Positions 44,921 to 57,140 of a stretch of 64,000 nt of DNA are shown here, piece after piece. How positions within the stretch are numbered: the first letter of the stretch is position 1; each line of letters opens with the position of its first letter. Position numbers and translations under genes: made by a program. The notes beneath the pieces were generated by a model. That model ran no database searches. It saw only the letters and a list, made by a program, of their open reading frames with translations, and was not told the DNA's origin. The DNA lies in contig OZ023183.1 in the NCBI GenBank assembly GCA_963995505.1, positions 13,698,671-13,762,670 of the forward strand, read 5' to 3'. The stretch is from Hypericum androsaemum (taxonomy: Eukaryota > Streptophyta > Magnoliopsida > Malpighiales > Hypericaceae).

Positions 44921-47900
44921 TGAAAGGAAGGATTTTTATACCCCTCTTGCAATAAAGAGTAAGTAAGGGATTGTCGTCCCACAAGGACTAAGTTCTAGGC
45001 CACAAATAAGACTCGACCACTAGTTTAGGACTACAAGTAAATGATTTGTCAATTCCAAACACGAGTTGGTTACTACAACGACTAACTAGAAGATTGTTTT
45101 AACAATAAAGGAAAGAGTGGGCTTGGCACCAATGAAACCTAGATAACCAAATGGCATATGGAGTTTATTAAGTTCGTGTTATGGTCTGGGTATTTCTAAA
45201 GTAACTAATCAATGCTCCCACCATTAATTAGTCTAAATCGATTATTAATTAAGCTTAGTTGAACTAACTGCACTTCCGTGACTAATTAACCACCTAATCT
45301 AACTAATTACTAATTATAACCATCACCCTTTGGACAACTAACTACCTAATGAGATCCCTCATCAAAAGGCAACTAATTAACTAGTTAAATGATCCATCAA
45401 TCCTAACCCCTCCCGGCAATTAGTATTAATTACGATCATAATCAAGATGATCAATCAAGATTAAGTATTAAACTCATTAACTAGTTCACAAACTTTAGCA
45501 TTTTAACCCCACTAAACCATAGGCTAAGTAGATGCCATCAAGGCACCAAACCCACTAATCAACTACTCATACATATTCACCAAGTAACAAAACACATCCA
45601 TTGAACAAAGTAAGCAAAGCATAAACATAAAAGAGAAAGATAAAAAAAGCTCAAGATGATCTTCAAGCTCCCAAAATATCTCCTTCAAGTTCTCTACACA
45701 AGCTTTAACAATGGAGAGCTAAAGTTTTCTCAAAAAAAATGGAAGATGTGAGTAGGTGAGTGTTTTTAGCAAAATACTAAAGCTAAGTGTTCTAAGTTGG
45801 CTTCCAAAATAAGTCAAGCAAGCTATTTATACAAAAATTCTCACTTAAACTAACTATTCACCTCCTAAAGTACCAGCCATGGAAAGTCATGGACAAACCC
45901 GAAATGGGCCCAAAACGGTTCATGAATTCCGGCCCATTTCGGCTAGGCAAGTTCTCAGATTTAAAGCTTGGCTTTGGACGTATTTTTCACCCTCTTAGGC
46001 TCAGAATTTGAATAAGACCATTAGAGACAACGTTGTAGCCATGGATGTCTTCTTTTCAGAACCACTTCACTTATCTCCATCGGACTTCGTATACGAAAGT
46101 TATATATATTTGAGTCGCTCAAGGTCAATCTGCCCAATGTCGTCGAGGTCCCGATCGTGCACCATTCTTCACGGCTGACCCAATCGTCTTTGACACGATC
46201 CAAGGTGCACCAATATCCTCCTCGCATCTCCACAAAGTCTCCTAGTAATAAACACGAACGAAACGCAAAGAAAATCACAATAATTACACTAAAGCATACA
46301 AAGTATGAAATATGACACTACATCACTACATAACAAACAAAAATACTAGAAACAACGGAAAACTAACACTAAAACATACATAGATGATAGAGTATTTTCA
46401 CACTCATCACACCCCCACACTAGAATCATTGCTTGTCCTCAAGCAAAACTCAACCATGGTATACAAACACAAACACAAAATACCTAAGAAAGAAAAACAC
46501 GACAAGGACAAGACTAGGCATGATTAATTCACAAATTGACTCCCCTCAAAATCTCAAACTCACATCAAAAGTCCACCCCACTACCTAGCTAGTTCATCAA
46601 CCCAAACACAAAGAGTAAGACCCGGTAGACACCTCACTACTCGGTGGTTTAATCAAGTGTTATCACTATGTAAAAAAAACACTAGAAGGTTAACCACTCA
46701 GAGGTTCAAAAAATTTTACCTCACGATTTGTAATCAGCCAACTTCCTATCTCTCGCGTCCATGACCGATGTCTTTCAAAATATCCTATATCCTACTCAAC
46801 AGTGTCTCAAAGTCGTGTGGTTGCTCGTGAACAGGGAGCTTTCAATCGGGTTGTAATGGGGCTAAGGTATTGGTGAGATAATATATATGGATAGTAGTTA
46901 AACCACCCAATCCGAGGACTTGTTGCCAAAGCATTCTAGTCTCTCGTCTATTCTAAACATCCTCACCATAAATAATTGAAGCACACTCTCAAAATTCACC
47001 CATTTCTTAAGACCGCGTAGCACGAGTTATGCCAATAATTAATGCCTTATTCAACATTCACTTCCCTTTCTTTCTTTCTTTTTTTTCTTTTCTTTTTCAT
47101 CCCCTTTTATTTATTTATTTTATTTTTTCATCTTTTTTTATTTTTTTCTTTCTACAAACACAAACTTGGCATTTTCTAGGCAAAAACTCAGCTTCTTTGT
47201 ATGGCCTCTCAACTACCCAAATTCCCAATAAATTAACCCACATGAACACTAGTTTAGCCATAAATTTAAAAGTAAAAAAAACTCTGTATCCATGCTGTAT
47301 GTTCTGTCGACCGTTCTCTATTTTGTTACAAAGACAATAAAGTAGTAATTACCTAGTCTGAAGGTATCAATTAAGTAGCAGATGATCAATCCAGAAAATG
47401 TACCATTATGCAATATTAATCCTTAAAATGGACTTAAAGAGGTAGGCCTATCTAGAAAAGATTTCATGTAATTATAAACATTATTAAAATTACAGGAATC
47501 TAAAAAGTTAATAATAATTAAATGTTTATGGTGTCTTTCCACATCATTCTTTATAAAATTTTTACAAGATATACTTGTAACTGGTTGATCCTTACTCACA
47601 ATCGAAAAAAAATATTTATTATTTTTCACCTGCTAAAAGCTCCAAATTAAGAGAGATTTTCATGGAAAAGAACCTTATGTTGTTGTTTCTCTAAACCATG
47701 TTTTTTTAATGTAAATTATATTATTTGTCTCCCCTTCTTTTTCTCCACCTCTTCGTTTTCCTCTTCTTTCTTCTCTTTTTCAGCGACCTCCTCTTTGTTT
47801 TCTCTTGATTTCCTCATTTCTTGGGCAACAATTTCCTTACCACTCCTCAAAGTAATTGCACTCACATTTCCTCGAGGATTCACTTTCGTGGAGCTAGGAA

Positions 47901-50900
47901 GAGAGCCGCACACTCTGTGGGTATTTGCATTTCCTATTTTCCCAAGTTACCTTTCTATATTATGCATGGCGGTTGCTTGACCTTTGAGGATTTGTTCAAA
48001 GTTATCTTGCTTTGATCCTTGTTGTTGTATGGCGGCTAAAATTTGTCCTTGTTGGCTAACCACTCCTCCAACTTCTTGCATAAACTTGTCCATCTTTTCG
48101 AACTTCTCCTCAATAGTTCCCATCCGATCCATCAAAGAAAAACGTGGTTGAAAACCCGGAGGAGGCCCTTGAGGTGCATTGCGAGGAAGTCCCTTATCCG
48201 GAATAATTGCCATGTTATCTCCACTGCTTCCTCCCCTCCAAGAGAAATTCGGGTGATTTCTCCAACCGGAATTGTAAGTAGAAGAATATGAGTTGTTTCC
48301 CATCTTATTTGCTCCTTGTCCTTGGCCACCCATAAAATTTACTTGCTCTATAGAAGAGCCCAACATGGCACACTCGTTCATCTCATGGCCTACATTACCA
48401 CAAACTTCACAATTTGTTTGCACGGCCGCCACATTGCTTTTGTTCATGCTTAGATCATTAACTTTCTTTGCCAACAAAGCCAATTGAGCTTGAATAGAGG
48501 AGGCAATATCAACATCAATCACTTCTACTTGCTCCTTACTCGGTTGCCTAGCTCTCTCATTGGCCATTAGAATGTTTGTAGCCGCCAACTCCTCCAAAAT
48601 GTGGTGGGCATCATCCCTATCTTTTCTTAAGAATGATCCGTTGGAGGCAGCATCAACCGTGCCCCTTGTTGAGGATCCAAGAGCGAAGTAAAATGTTTGG
48701 AGTAAAGACTCCTCCGTCAAGTTATGGTGTGGAAAACTCCTTTGCAATCCTTTGAATCTCTCCCAAACTTCACTCAAAGACTCATTCTCAAATTGTTGAA
48801 AGTTGTTGATCTCCTTCACGAGCCTATTCGTCTTTGCGAAGGGAAAGTACTTTTCAAGGAAGGCATTTGCTAGCTCCTCCCATATGGCTATCGATGTTCC
48901 GACCAATTGCTTGTACCAAATCTTGGCCTTGTCTTGCAAAGTGAATAGTAATAACCTAAGTTTCACGACATCATCGGAAGCTCCATTGTACTTGCATGTG
49001 TCGGCTATCTCCAAAAAGTTAGCAATATGGTCATTGGGGTCTTCATTCGGCAACCCATAAAATTAGACCGAAGATTTGAGCATGTGTATCACGGCCGGCT
49101 TGATCTCGAAGTTGTTAGCTTGGATATTTGGCCTAGGGACTCCGAACATTGCCCCCCTCAAGGTGGGCCTAGAATAATCTATGAGAGTCCTTCGAGGTGC
49201 TCCATCACCTTGCAGATCTCCTTGTGCATTCATCCTTGTCTGAATTCTTTGCTATTGTCGCAATATCCTTTCCAAGTATCCAATGTCCACTTCTATTTCC
49301 ACAGGAAGGTTGCTGGTGGAACGAGTTCGGGGCATACGACAAACAAGTACCTTGCAAGACAAACAACAAAGGAATTAAGTAACCAAGTAAACAAAAATAA
49401 ATGTCCTAATCCAAGTTCGTAAGCCAAATTAATAGTCTATTACCTAATCCCTGGCAACGGCGCCAATTGAAAGGAAAGATTTTTACACCCCTCTTGCAAT
49501 AAAGAGTAAGTAAGGGATTGTAGTCCCACAAAGACTAAGTTCTAGGCCACAAATAAGACTCGACCACTAGTTTAGGACTACAAGTAAATGATTTGTCAAT
49601 TCCAAACACGAGTTGGTTACTACAACGACTAACTAGAAGATTGTTTTAACAATAAAGAAAAGAGTGGGCTTGGCACCAATGAAACCTAGATAACCAAATG
49701 GCATATGGGATTTATTAAGTTCGTGTTATGGTCCGGGTGTTTCTAAAGCAACTAATCAATGCTTCTGCCATTAGTTAGTCTAAATTGATCATTAATTAAG
49801 CTTAGTTGAACTAACCGTACTCCCACGACTAATTAGCCACCTAATCCAACTAATTACCAATTATAACCATCACCCTTTGGACAACTAACTACCTAATGAG
49901 ATCCCTCATCAAAAGGCAACTAATTAACTAGTTAAATGGTCCATCAATCCTAATCTCTCCCGGCGATTAGCATTAATTACGATCATAATCAAGATGATGA
50001 ATCAAGATTAAGTATTAAACTCATTAACTAGTTCACAAACCTTAGCATTTTAATCCCACTAAACCATAGGCTAAGTAGATGCCATCAAGGCACCAAACCC
50101 ACTAATCAACTACTCACACATATTCACCAAGTAACATAACACATCCATTGAACAAAGCAAGCAAAGCATAAACATAAAAGATAAAGATAAAGAAAGCTCA
50201 AGATGATCTTCAAGCTTCCAAAATATCTCCTTCAAGTTCTCTACACAAGCTTTAACAATGGAGAGCTAAAGTTTTCTCCAAAAAAATGGAAGATGAGAGT
50301 AGGTGAGTAATTTTAGCAAAATATCTAAAGCTAAGTGTTCTAAGTTGGCTTCCAAAATAAGCCAAGCAAGCTATTTATACACAAATTCCCACTTAAACTA
50401 ACTATTCACCTCCTAAAGTGCCAGCCATGGAAAGTCATGGACAAACCCTGAAATGGGCCCAAAATGATTCATGAATTCCGGCTAGGCAAGTTCTCAGATT
50501 TGAAGCTTGGCTTTGGGCGTGTTGTTCACCCTCTTAGACTCAGAATTTGAAGAAGACCATTAGAGACAAAGTTGTAGCCACAGATGTCTTCTTTTCAGAA
50601 CCACCTCATTTGTCTCCATCAGACTTTGTATAAAAAAGTTATATTCATTTGAGTCGCTCGAGGTCAATCTGTCCAATGTCGTCGAGGTCCCGATCGTGCA
50701 CCATTCTTCACGGCTGACCCAATCGTCTTTGACACGATCCAAGGTGCACCAATATCCTCCTCGCATCTCCACAAAGTCTCCTAGTAATAAACACAAACGA
50801 AATGCAATGAAAATCATAATAATTACACTAAAGTATACAAAGCATGAAATATGACACTACATCACTACATAACAAACAAAAATACTAGAAACAACGGAAA

Positions 50901-50948
50901 ACTAACACTAAAACATACATAGATGATAGAGTATTTCCACACTCATCA
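44921..50948 (-). mobile_element. Athila-like Ty3/gypsy element inserted in the copia element
   Basis: Minus-strand element. LTRs are 49468-50948 (5') and 44921-46409 (3'), starting TGATGAGTGTG on the minus strand and ending CTTTCA. There is a perfect 5-bp duplication GAGTC (44916-44920 and 50949-50953). The primer site is TGGCGCCGTTGCCAGG on the minus strand (49450-49465), the tRNA-Asp type usual in Athila and relatives. The purine tract gtgtgggggtg lies next to the 3' LTR. The interior (3058 bp) holds gag only. Protease, reverse transcriptase and integrase are absent, and a 490-bp stretch of outside DNA sits where pol should begin. Confidence 0.92.
47716..49336 (-). pseudogene. Athila-like gag with three nonsense codons
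   Basis: Reads in one frame on the minus strand. The N-terminal part holds GAMFGVPRPNIQANNFEIKP. The retrotransposon gag domain follows (LPNEDPNDHIANFLEIADTC, then AKIWYKQL and ENESLSEVWERFKGL). A zinc knuckle of the C-x2-C-x4-H-x4-C type (CEVCGNVGHEMNEC) is near 48400. The tail holds LPSSTKVNPRGNVSAITLRS, the usual start of the protease linker. Stops lie at 49252-49254, 49063-49065 and 47947-47949, each at a position where the family usually has Gln. After 47745 the frame runs into the inserted 490-bp segment. The protein would package RNA in virus-like particles if intact. Confidence 0.88.
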
Positions 50949-50959
50949 GAGTCACATCA

Positions 50960-51240
50960 ATGGTTCTGAAAGAATTGTCAAAGGTTCAAGTCATATGAGG
51001 TTATATCATATAAGAAAGTAAGGTCTTGACATGAATGGTTTAAGAGCAGCCAAGAGGGTTCTTGGAATGGGTATTCACGGGGACAAGGTTAGCAAGATGC
51101 TATAGTTGTCTCAGAGAAGAAAGGTTAGCAAAGAGCTATTTTCCAAAGGTAGCTGCAATACAAAGGTACTTGGTAAAGGAAGGTTAGCAAAAAGCTATTT
51201 TCCAAAGGCAGCTGCAATACAAAGGTACTTGGTAGGTTTG
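50960..51240 (+). pseudogene. Copia reverse transcriptase scrap
   Basis: About 51030-51130 reads LRAAKRVLGMGIHGDKV and, after a stop, LSQRRKV. This is the L-G-M-E-I-x-R-D block near the end of the copia reverse transcriptase. A 65-bp stretch (aaggttagcaaa..ctattttccaaagg) is tandemly repeated at about 51122-51240. The catalytic core is missing. Confidence 0.65.
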
Positions 51241-52297
51241 GCATTAGGAATACGAAGCTGTTGGTAACAACACGGACGAATTAGATTTTATCTCACTCAA
51301 GGACGAGTGGTAAAGTTCATGACATATCATTGGTTCTACTAGGTGTAATAAAAGGTTGCCTAGTGTATGCTATGGCTTGTAGCATTGATTCGAGGCAAAG
51401 GGAACAAGGTTTAACAAGGAAGCAATTCGAAGTTGCGAAGTATGTGGGTGACTAGGAAAATAAAGGAGTGCATATTGGTCACAAGGTTACTTCAGCATGG
51501 AAACTTGCATATTAGGGTTGAATGGGGGTTGAAGGGAATGCATCAGTAAGCTCGGGAGATGCTCAAGTTAGGAGGATGTCTCCAAATGATTGAATAAAGG
51601 TGGAGAGAATTGATGATAGTTTTGATGAGAACAAAAGGGTCTAAGATTCCAGGTGGAGTCAGTGGAATTTTGCAGGACTTCGTGCTTCCGCAAAGAATGG
51701 TTTATCAGCGAGATGGAGATTGTTGAAGTTCGGGTTGAGCTTCATAGTTCTTCTAAGGGATAATTTCTGGCCAAGGTAGAGATTGTTGGGAAATTGCTCG
51801 AATTCTTGGCAGCCACTAGGGACCTAGTGGACGCTAGGGGGTGAAAACAAAATGTATGGGAGCTAAAGACCTTGCGCCCGCTAGGTGACGCGGTGAAAAG
51901 TTTTCCATTTTGCTCGGACTCTTGTTTTGGACTCCTAGATGACCTAGATAGGTTTCGTGGCTTGCTAGAATTTTTCTATATATATGCAGGCATGTTATCC
52001 TAGGTTTATGGCTTTGTGGCTCAGTAACTCATCAACATAGTACTAGAGTAAGTTGATCACGTATTACCGATTATCACTTGGGTACCCTGTGGTTCAAAAA
52101 CCGTAAAACATGTCCAACTTATTATAATTTTTATCACTAACAGGTCCACAACTCCGGTTTGCCATTTTTTGCACAAACGACATCGTTTTGACGCCTATGT
52201 AGAGTGCCACGTGGATTTGACTCAGATTAGTCGTTGGTAACATGGTGATGGAAAAATTACTAAATTAGTTGACAAATTTGTTTATAATTAAAAAAAA

Positions 52298-53715
52298 GGG
52301 CAAATTATTCTCACATCCCTGTACTTTGGTCAGCCTCCCCCTAGGGTCCCTAGATTTTGGAAAATGATTGTCCCGTCCTTAAGTTTTGGTGATAATAGAC
52401 TCTCGGGTCCCTAGTACCGGAATATTCTATATTCTCCGGCGAACTCCCACTTGAAAAGACTAAAATGTCCCTCTTAGTAAAAAAAATTTAAAAAAATTTC
52501 TTTCCTTCCCCTTCTTCTTCCTCCCACTTCATTTTCTTCCTCCAACCTTCAACTAAAATCAAAACTCAAACTCAAACAAATCTTCTTGCTTTGAAACTCT
52601 CATCAAATAACAAATACATCTTATTCCAATAACAGTCCTGCAAATGAAGAAACAAAAAACCCATCGTTGCCTTTTTTCTTCCCAGGCCAGACTTCTCTGG
52701 CAAAACCCATCCCACCCAACTCCGCCGAGCACCGCCGCCGCTGCCCTCAAGGCTATCTTCAAGGCCTCGTCGTTTACCAGAAAAACCCAAGCTAATTAAT
52801 TAGGAACGCTACAGGGAGAAGCTAATTAATTAGGAAATTGTGACCAAAATCAAGCGTCCATGTTGATTGGAATCCATAAAGCTACAGGGAGAAGCTAATT
52901 GGAAAATGGAAGAGGGAGAAAGAAGAAATAGAGGGAAAGAAGAATTGGAGAGGGACGCCTTAATAGAGGGAGGAGTGGAGGAACGCGAGGGTCGCCGTCG
53001 TCGAGTTGGTTGCCGGCGGGACGAAGTAGTGTTGGTCGCTGGCGGAGACGATGCCGTGTTCATCGTTAGGCCGTCATCCTGGGAAAAGAAGGACCAGGGA
53101 GGACGACAGAAGGAAGTTCTAGAGGGTTTCAAGTTCGATGTCCCCGAGGCCAAGGCCGCTGCCTGCTCACCCGGTACAGACGGTGTCCACAGGAAATCAA
53201 TGGTGCTGGCGGAGATATGAGACGGTGTCCCCATGACTTCGCTGCTGCCAACTTGGTTTCCATCGGAAAGCTAAACTTGGCCGGATCTGCTCCGCCAACA
53301 ACTCTATTGGCCGGCATAGGGTTTAGAAACTGTGCCGTCGATTTAGGGATCTGATTGGATCTTGGCGATTTGTTTCACCGTCGAGTTAGGGATCTAATTA
53401 GATTGTCAGTTGGATTTGGATTTGATCTGTGCATTTTATTTAGAATAGAGGAATCGAACCTAGTGGCGGTCGGAGATCAAGATTAAGGTTAGATCTTGTT
53501 GCTTGGACCCGATCCGATAAGGATGATGATTTAACAAAGGAGGGGCATTTTGGTCATTTCAAGTGGGGGTTCACCGTAGAAAAAGGAATATTCTGGCTCC
53601 AGGGACCCGAGAGTCTATTATCATCAAAACTTAGGGACGGGACAATCATTTTCCAAAATCCAGGGACCCTAGGGGGAGGCTGACCAATGTACAGGGATGT
53701 GAGGGTAATTTGCCC
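52298..53715. mobile_element. Inner MULE nested in the outer MULE
   Basis: Inverted repeats of about 170 bp (gggcaaattattctcaca.., aatattctatattctccgg) with an imperfect 9-bp duplication, TAAAAAAAA (52289-52297) and TAAAAAAAT (53716-53724). It belongs to the same family as 59477-60578. The interior contains a GC-rich region (about 52640-53400) with open frames on both strands (52867-53220 plus, 53234-52830 minus). I cannot assign a source gene. Confidence 0.9.
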
Positions 53716-53849
53716 TAAAAAAATTCCTCTCTCTCCTCCTCTCTCTCTCTCCTCTCAGCCTCCTCTCTCTCTCTCTAAAATATCAAAATCCCATTTATTT
53801 ATCCATCCCACCGCCGGTTGTTTTTTCTAGTGGTGGTTGACGAGACCAA

Positions 53850-54180
53850 TCGTTCCCCACTCCCAAACCCTACCCGCTGGGAAGCTCCGCCGCCCGAGTC
53901 GGGCCCAAACAATCATCCGCTGCGCGTCATTCTCCCCTTTCTCCTTTGACGAGGACTTCTCCAGGAGAATCCACGACCTCTCCTTCGCCACCGCTACGGA
54001 GCCATCGTTCCTGATGCCGTCGGTGTCGCTGGAGTGGCACGGCCGGGCCGGGGAGGAGACGGTTATCCAGCGGAAGGCTTACAACGTGGGGATCCCCCTC
54101 TCGTTGAGTATTATAAACCGGAAGTTGAAGTGGGAGGAGAATCTATCGGAGGCCGGCGAGTGGGGACAATGAGTGGCTGG
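53850..54180 (+). pseudogene. Captured N-terminal fragment of an unidentified gene
   Basis: The frame ending at 54172 reads RCASFSPFSFDEDFSRRIHD, then EPSFLMPSVSLEWHGR, then NVGIPLSLSIINRKLKWEEN. Ser/Arg-rich residues before an acidic segment could be the end of a plastid transit peptide. The D-E-D-F-x-R-R-I and G-I-P-L-S-L-x-I-I-x-R-K-L segments look like real coding sequence, but I do not recognise the family with confidence. The fragment stops at 54170 and lies inside the outer MULE. Confidence 0.45.
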
Positions 54181-54424
54181 TGCTGGAGTCCCACTCCATC
54201 AACGAGACCTCCGAGTGGCGACAATGAAAATATTTATTGTTAGGATGGATCAAGTGAATACAACATTCTTAAAAAAGATGGGTTTTTGTTGCTATCAGAT
54301 TGTAAGAAGCTCGATTTGGTTCTGGTTGAGTTTTGGATGTGTATTGAATCTGTTGCATTTAGGGAGGGAGTAGTGTGGATATCTCTGTGATGATCGTCTG
54401 ATTTTACTAGCTATCGGGCTGTGG

Positions 54425-54500
54425 AGAGTGAGAGAGAGGAGGAGGAGGAGGAGGAGGAGGAGGAGGAGGAGGAAGAGGAGAGAGAGGGGGGGAGGAGAAA
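54425..54500 (+). repeat. GAG trinucleotide microsatellite
   Basis: About ten or more gag units flanked by ga-rich sequence. A CT-rich tract at about 53728-53785 lies on the other side of the coding-like island. Confidence 0.9.
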
Positions 54501-54750
54501 GAGGGTTTTAAAAAAAATTATAAACTAATTTGGTAATTTACCAATCGTTACGTCATCGATGACTAATCTGAGTCAAATCCATGTGGCGCTCCACGTAGGT
54601 GTCAATACGATGCCGTTTTTTCAATAAATGGCAAACCGGAGTTGTCCGGTTAATGATAAAAATTGGAATAAGTTTAACCTCTTTTACGATTTTTAAACCA
54701 CATAATACCTAAGTTTATAATAGGTGATATCACAAGGTACTAAAGTAAAC

Positions 54751-55240
54751 TTTTTTCTATAAAAGGTATAACATAAAAGAGACCGTTTTCTGAAGTGCAT
54801 CTTTTTTTTAGAATTAAAAAAATACATCTTTTGAATAACCCTTTTTATAGAGATACATGCATTCTTTCGAAGACCAATCAGACCACAAATCAAAGCCTTG
54901 GGCAGGTATGAAAATTATGTACGTACGCTTACCTAACGAACTCGATAATTTTGGTCTGACCAGGTGGTTGGCTTGAATTTTTGACCCAGAAAAAAGTAAA
55001 TTTTTTTCTATAAAAGGTATAACATAAAATAGACCGTTTTCTGAAGTGCATTTTTTTTAGAATTAAAAAAAAGATACATCTTTTGAAGAACCCTTTGTAC
55101 AGAGATACATGCATTGTTTCAAAGATTGTGCAGGTTAGAAAATCATGTACGTACGCTTACCTAACAAATTGAATGATTTCGGTCAGACCGGACGGTTGGC
55201 TTAGATTTTTGACCCGAAAAAATCTGATTCGTTAAGTTTG
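54751..55240 (+). repeat. Tandem duplication of ~245 bp
   Basis: ttttttctataaaaggtata to ggttggctt.gatttttgaccc is present at about 54751-54992 and again at about 54997-55225 with scattered differences. The first unit abuts the right end of the outer MULE. The words gtacgtacgcttacctaac and gaccgg occur in both. Confidence 0.85.
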
Positions 55241-55464
55241 ACCAAAAATTTATCCAAAAAATTTGAAATTCACACAACTCAACCCAAAAAATTTAAAAAA
55301 ATCAGATTACATTCTCAATTTTTTCAAATCAACACAAAATAAACTAAATTAACAAAGATAATTGTACCAAATATGAAATAAATTGACCAACATATCGAGA
55401 ATATTAATTTTTAAACTTATTATTTACTAAATATATATTAAAAATATACATAAACCCCAGTCCA

Positions 55465-55806
55465 ACCATCAATCCGACCGGTCAGATCAGTTGACCTGGA
55501 GATCGGTCCAAAATTTGGGTTGCTCTCCGGGTCGTTTTTGAAAACAATGGATAGAGGAGAGAATTTAGCATTTCTTAATGGGGAATATATGTGAGAGTAG
55601 CTTCTTATACTTTTATGTAAGAATTATCCAACCATTAATCCGACCGGTTAGATCAGTTGACCTGGAGATCGGACCAAAATTCGGGTCACTCTCCGGGTCG
55701 TTTTTGAAAACAATGAATAGTGGAGAGAATTTAGCATTTATAATTAATAGTAATAATTCTTACATAAATGTATAAGAAGCTACTCTCACATATATTCCCC
55801 ATTAAG
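55465..55806. repeat. Direct repeat plus inverted repeat
   Basis: gaccggt.agatcagttgac through gagaatttagcattt occurs at about 55478-55575 and again at about 55642-55739. The spacer after the first (cttaatggggaatatatg to tatgtaagaatta, about 55575-55628) recurs in inverted orientation at about 55752-55806. The two inverted arms could form a long hairpin around the second direct repeat. Confidence 0.85.
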
Positions 55807-56500
55807 AAAGATAAGATAAGAATTCGCGGAAGGGTTTATATCAAATAATACGTTACTTCAATCTACATTGCAGTAATAAAACAAAATTGGACAACTAATA
55901 TGCTATTTTATATGCGAATATGAAGCATTTTTTAGTTCTGAAGTGGTCCGTAATTTATTCTCTGTTTTACTTGCACGTTCATTCTTTTTTAAAGATATAA
56001 AATTGACTAGTCAAACAATTCTAGTGACACCTGGTCACCTTTTTGACTGGTCTCAGGTTGGCTTGATCCTCTGGTTCTCTATTATTGGAGGAATATCTTA
56101 ACTGAAATTAATCTCCAGAGATTTTAATTTCCTCTGCATAAAATCTCTGCCACGTTTGTTTCTTAGTTAGGTCCTTTTGGTTTTCGTCTTGATTTTAAAC
56201 AGGTTTAGTACTAGGGAATTCGAGTTTGTTTAAATATATTCAAAAAAAATTTCTGTTTATAAAATATATTTTTACATTTCTCTAATTTATTTTTATTATA
56301 CTTTCGAGTACCTGGCGCACGTTAGTAACTCTTTTTTATTTTTTTAATAAAATAACCAAAATACTCTTAAAAAAAATAAAAAAATATTGACATCATCTCT
56401 TCATCTTTATCTTAGCCACGTGATCATCAGCTCTTTAAACAAATCCCTCCCTCTTCACCTTAAAGGAAAAAATCTTAAAACAAAAAAAACTAAAGAACAC
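55807..56500. other. AT-rich intergenic DNA
   Basis: Nothing coding. From about 56280 the style (short phrases between A runs, aaaatactcttaaaaaa) resembles MULE arms but no partner was found. A ccaaa pentanucleotide repeat lies at 56508-56530. Confidence 0.35.
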
Positions 56501-56549
56501 CATATCAAACCAAACCAAACCAAACCAAACTAAGGAAACAAATCCCTCC

Positions 56550-57140
56550 CAGCAATCCTGTTGTGTCGATCCTGGGGAATCAATCAAAATCAAACCCACC
56601 TTAAACCAAAATCAAACCGCTTAAACCCTCGCGGTCTCCCCAACCCCCTTAAACTTGACAATTCTGAAGTCATCACCGGGCGGTATCGATTCCGAGAGCG
56701 GCCGCCCGCTCTTCTATGCCCCTTACCACCATATCGATTTCGGTAGCTTTCCCTCTCTAGCCCAGGCTTAGAGAGAGAAAAAAAATAAGTGGAGCGAGAA
56801 AGTCCGTCGCGGGAAGAAGATGAAATTTGTGCAGGATGCGCAAGAGGGTTCCCGACGGCGGTGAACTTCGAGGCCCGACGCCGGTGAGCTCCTCCCTTGC
56901 CTCATGTCTCCTCCACTAAGCCGGACATCATGAAACCATCAACGCGGCGGTGAAACGACGTCCCGTCTCTCTCAATTACGCAATCTCTAAAGAGAAATCG
57001 AATCGAGAGGGAGGGGTGATTTTTTTTTAGGTTTTGTGAGGGGTTAGGTGGGGTTGGAGAAGAAGAGATTTCGCCGACGAGGGTTTGAATTTTTCACAGA
57101 CGATGAGGGTTAGGAATTTTAAGGATAAACAGATTTGTTG
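56550..57140. other. GC-rich island, possibly captured DNA
   Basis: Mixed and GC-rich against AT-rich surroundings. A 61-codon frame (56561-56746) and several shorter frames show no motif I recognise. A gaacagatttgttgg phrase is repeated three times at about 57128-57200. It could be a captured gene end in a decayed MULE, or the 5' region of a decayed gene. Confidence 0.3.

Larger units (their letters stand above)
44029..52038 (+). mobile_element. Copia retrotransposon, interrupted and truncated
   Basis: The 5' LTR is 44029-44368 (340 bp, TGTTGGGAAG to CCTAATA). It is followed by ac and a primer site tgttatcagagc (44371-44382), one base from the usual initiator tRNA-Met site. A gag start follows. 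The 3' LTR starts at 51784 (TGTTGGGAAATTG) and is cut off at about 52038 by a MULE. The interior is split by the gypsy element at 44921-50948. The outer parts contain only gag and reverse transcriptase scraps, so the element was already collapsed or has decayed. Confidence 0.85.
52036..54757. mobile_element. Outer MULE adjoining the copia 3' LTR
   Basis: Inverted repeats of about 230 bp match at 52036-52280 and 54520-54757 (for example ccgattatcac.tgggtacc, actccggtttgccatt, ggatttgactcagatt). The arms belong to the same family as the MULE at 26421-27723. A clear target duplication was not found, and the missing end of the copia LTR suggests a deletion at the left junction. The interior holds another MULE, GC-rich coding-like DNA and a GAG microsatellite. 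Confidence 0.82.

Noticed and set aside
46410..47250. Host gene in the T-rich stretch at 47029-47340
   Set aside because: It lies between the purine tract and the 490-bp segment of the Athila-like element. The Phe-rich frame comes from a T-rich tract in the element's 3' non-coding part.
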